Shown here in pieces: positions 51,073 through 53,018 of a DNA stretch of 53,018 nt (positions within the stretch are counted from its first letter, which is position 1; every line of letters begins with the position of its first letter). The translations under genes were made by a program, and so were the position numbers. Source of the stretch: Clostridia bacterium (GTDB lineage: Bacteria; Bacillota; Clostridia; Oscillospirales; Butyricicoccaceae). Location: positions 1 through 53,018 of the forward strand of contig JAFYPP010000099.1 in NCBI GenBank assembly GCA_017559995.1, given 5' to 3'. The notes beneath the pieces are model-generated. The model saw only the letters and a list, made by a program, of their open reading frames with translations. It was not told the origin of the DNA and did not search any database.

Positions 51073-52128
51073 ATGAGAGTATCCTGGGATGATTTGTCGC
51101 CCCGTCAGCGGCGGCGCAGAAAAAAGGCCATCATGCGCCACGCTCTGCTGGCTGTGGGCGGTTTGATGGTAGTGGCTGCCGTAGGCCTGGGCCTGTGGGG
51201 GCTGTTTGCCGACCCCAAAGCCCCTCCTGCGGAGGAGCCCCCCGCCCAGCCGGCCACCCAGCCGGTGATGGCCGAGATCCCCACCGAGCCGCCTACCGAA
51301 GCGCCTGCCCAGCCCCCCGAGGGCCTGGCGCGGGAGGACGGTGACGTGGTTCGTCTGGGCGACGCCGTGGGCAGCGAATACGCCCTGTTTATCAACGCCG
51401 ACACCAACACCGTACTGGCCGAAAAGGGCAGCGCCCAGGCCATCTATCCCGCGTCCATGACCAAGGTGCTCACCCTGCTGGTGGCCGCCCGGAACATCGA
51501 GGACCCCAAGGCGGAGTTTACCGTCACCCAGGCCCTTATCGACCCCCATTACCGTCGGGAGGCCACCATCACCGGCTACCGGGCAGGGGACGTGTGCACG
51601 CTGGAGGATCTGTTCTACGGCGCGGGCCTGCGGTCCGCGGCGGACGCCACCTCCGGTCTGGCCATTTCCGCCGCCGGCACCGAGGAGGACTTCATCACGC
51701 TGATGAACGAAGCCTGTGATGAACTGGAACTCAGTGAGCACGCCAGTTTTACCAACACCTCCGGCCTGTATGACAGAGCTCACACCTGTTCGCTGCTGGA
51801 TATGGCCGCCATCATGCGGGCGGCCATGGACAACGAGCTGTGCGCCGAAGTCATGTCCACGGTGAAGTACACCACCGAGCCCACCGAGGGCGCTCCCGAA
51901 GGCCTGACCTTCGAGAACAAATATCTGCGCTGGTTCCACGAAAAGCAGCCCGAGGGCGCCACCGTGCTGGCCTGTAAGCATGGCTACGTGCAGCAGGCCC
52001 AGAACTGTCTGGTGACCTACGGCGTCAACGAGGCGGGCGAGCACTTCATCTGCGTCACCGCCAGGGGCCGGGATGCCGAGACCATGATGGGCGACCAGCG
52101 GTACCTGTACAGCACCTTTGGAAAGTGA
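51073..52128 (+). CDS. D-alanyl-D-alanine carboxypeptidase-like protein with altered motifs
   Basis: 351 residues. A cytoplasmic Arg-rich start (SPRQRRRRKK) precedes one membrane segment (ALLAVGGLMVVAAVGLGLWGLF) and a Pro/Glu/Thr linker, so the enzyme domain is outside and anchored. It is of the S11 (DacA/DacF) type. The nucleophile motif is S128-M-T-K131. The usual SxN reads S188-A-A190, and the usual KTG reads K302-H-G304. Activity is therefore in doubt or changed. The ATG at 51073 follows GGAGAG. It is upstream of greA in one operon. Confidence 0.85.
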   Translation: MRVSWDDLSPRQRRRRKKAIMRHALLAVGGLMVVAAVGLGLWGLFADPKAPPAEEPPAQPATQPVMAEIPTEPPTEAPAQPPEGLAREDGDVVRLGDAVGSEYALFINADTNTVLAEKGSAQAIYPASMTKVLTLLVAARNIEDPKAEFTVTQALIDPHYRREATITGYRAGDVCTLEDLFYGAGLRSAADATSGLAISAAGTEEDFITLMNEACDELELSEHASFTNTSGLYDRAHTCSLLDMAAIMRAAMDNELCAEVMSTVKYTTEPTEGAPEGLTFENKYLRWFHEKQPEGATVLACKHGYVQQAQNCLVTYGVNEAGEHFICVTARGRDAETMMGDQRYLYSTFGK

Positions 52129-52137
52129 GGACGCGCC

Positions 52138-52641
52138 ATGTATGACGAGCTGACCCAAGTGGACATCGACAAGATGAAGGCCGAGATCGACTACCGCATG
52201 ACCGTTCTGCGCCCCAAACTCATCGAGGACGTGAAAACCGCCCGGGAGTGGGGCGACCTCAGCGAGAACTTCGAGTACAAGGCTGCCAAGCGGGAAAAGA
52301 ACCGCAACGACAGCCGCATCCGCTATCTGGAGCGCATGATCAAGACCGCCAAGGTCATCGAGTTCAGGGAGACCGAGGGCATCGGCCTGTTCGATGAAGT
52401 GGAGATCTATCTGGAGAACCTGAAAAAGACCCAGACGGTGCGCATCGCCACCGCCCTGCGGCAGGACGCCATGCACGGCATCATCAGCAAGGAGTCTCCC
52501 GTGGGCAAGGCCCTGATGGGCCGTAAAGAGGGCGAACGGGTGGAGGTCGTCGTGTCCGATACCATGTCTTATTTCGTGGAGATCCGCAAGGTCACCAAGG
52601 CAAAAGAAGATGACGCCTCGCTGGAGATCCGGGGATACTGA
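52138..52641 (+). CDS. greA: Transcription elongation factor GreA
   Basis: 167 residues. The N-terminal coiled coil carries the acidic tip sequence WGDLSENFEYKAAKREK, which reaches the RNA polymerase active site to rescue stalled complexes. The C-terminal FKBP-like domain has SPVGKALMGRKEGERVEV. The ATG lies behind GTGAGGACG, 9 bases after the carboxypeptidase-like gene. It is slightly longer than usual at the C-terminus. A terminator follows. Confidence 0.95.
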   Translation: MYDELTQVDIDKMKAEIDYRMTVLRPKLIEDVKTAREWGDLSENFEYKAAKREKNRNDSRIRYLERMIKTAKVIEFRETEGIGLFDEVEIYLENLKKTQTVRIATALRQDAMHGIISKESPVGKALMGRKEGERVEVVVSDTMSYFVEIRKVTKAKEDDASLEIRGY

Positions 52642-52660
52642 AAAATAAGTTTCGACGCAG

Positions 52661-52687
52661 CCGCCCTCGCAAGAGGGCGGTTCTTCT
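52661..52687 (+). terminator. Terminator after greA
   Basis: CCGCCCTC / GAGGGCGG stem, GCAA loop, then TTCTTCT. Confidence 0.85.
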
Positions 52688-52799
52688 GTAAAAACACAAC
52701 GGTTTGTATTCAAGGTGCATAGAAATGGCAGACAAAACCTGTGAAATGAATACAAAGAGCAAAACATGAGAAAAAGTCGAAACTTTTTGAAAAAAAGTG

Positions 52800-52828
52800 T
52801 TGACAAACGGGAAACGGTATGGTATTCT
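52800..52828 (+). promoter_or_regulatory. Very strong promoter, probably of an rRNA operon
   Basis: Perfect TTGACA, 17 bp, TATTCT. The A/T-rich stretch just before it (aaaaaaag runs, 52755-52799) looks like an UP element. The layout matches clostridial rrn promoters. Confidence 0.65.
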
Positions 52829-53018
52829 AATCAAGCGCTCGAGAGAGCGGCCCAAAAACCGGCCTCGATGACAGCGTAGCAAAGCACTTTGTAAATTAAA
52901 CAACGACCATGAAAACAAAGGAACCCTGACAATTATTTGAGTTTGAAAAGTATTTTTCGAACAGTATTTGATAGCCAAGTTTGAGCTTATCTAAAAAGAT
53001 TTGAGGTTCTCTGCGGAG
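52829..53018 (+). other. Untranslated leader at the right edge, possibly 16S rRNA precursor
   Basis: About 190 bases follow the strong promoter without any gene or ribosome site. ACGACCATGAAAACAAAG resembles leader segments before 16S genes. The 16S 5' end itself is not reached. Together with the promoter this suggests an rRNA operon starting just beyond the window; this is inference. Gap 52688-52799 holds only AT-rich DNA. Confidence 0.4.

Noticed and set aside
1..53018. CRISPR arrays, insertion sequences, integrases or prophage genes
   Set aside because: No regularly spaced repeats, transposase-like proteins or terminal inverted repeats were seen.

Overview
The window comes from an anaerobic, endospore-forming, GC-rich member of the Clostridia. 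An Oscillospiraceae/Ruminococcaceae-type lineage is my inference. The evidence is a glycine reductase operon, a trimeric [FeFe] hydrogenase, a spoVA cluster with a sigma-G-type promoter, a HrcA/CIRCE heat-shock site, a membrane pyrophosphatase and strong AGGAGG-type ribosome binding sites. I see no phage, transposase, integrase or CRISPR array. The DNA is gene-dense chromosome.

Region 1 (1-12.1 kb) is a selenium island. After the 5' part of hppA come selA, selB and the selenocysteine tRNA (selC). selD follows on the other strand and is itself a selenoprotein (in-frame UGA at codon 16). Next are a selenium-associated-type LysR regulator and a Cys-rich DUF5714-type protein. A spoVAC-AD-AE operon interrupts the island. 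It resumes with a YedE-type transporter, a TusA/SirA-like protein and a DUF3343 protein, divergent from a cysteine-desulfurase-like enzyme.

Region 2 (12.1-20.9 kb) is the glycine reductase operon in the order grdX-grdE-grdB-trxB-trxA-grdA-grdC-grdD plus a small unknown gene. A tandem glycine riboswitch precedes it. grdB and grdA are read through UGA, so the machinery of region 1 is needed to make the enzyme of region 2. An internal promoter precedes trxA-grdA, and a terminator plus a structured RNA candidate lies between grdA and grdC.

Region 3 (20.9-30 kb) has two paralogous exported small proteins, an N-acyl-D-amino-acid deacylase-like amidohydrolase, a tRNA-dihydrouridine synthase and a compact shikimate operon with two fusions (chorismate mutase-AroB, AroE-AroK) behind an attenuator-like leader.

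Region 4 (30-43.4 kb) has a CatA-type acetyltransferase with a DUF4288 protein, a small unknown gene with a divergent trigger factor, a MarR-thioredoxin-FTR operon, trkA-trkH, an FMN alpha-hydroxy-acid oxidase, a ddl / membrane protein / membrane-anchored MurF / hydrolase operon, and a creatininase-GNAT pair.

Region 5 (43.4-53 kb) has cysK, CIRCE-controlled htpG, the three hydrogenase genes, a D,D-carboxypeptidase-like protein with altered motifs, greA, and at the right edge a strong promoter that probably starts an rRNA operon. Together the genes describe a Stickland-type amino acid fermenter: glycine reduction via selenoproteins and thioredoxin, hydrogen metabolism for redox balance, and a pyrophosphate-driven ion pump.
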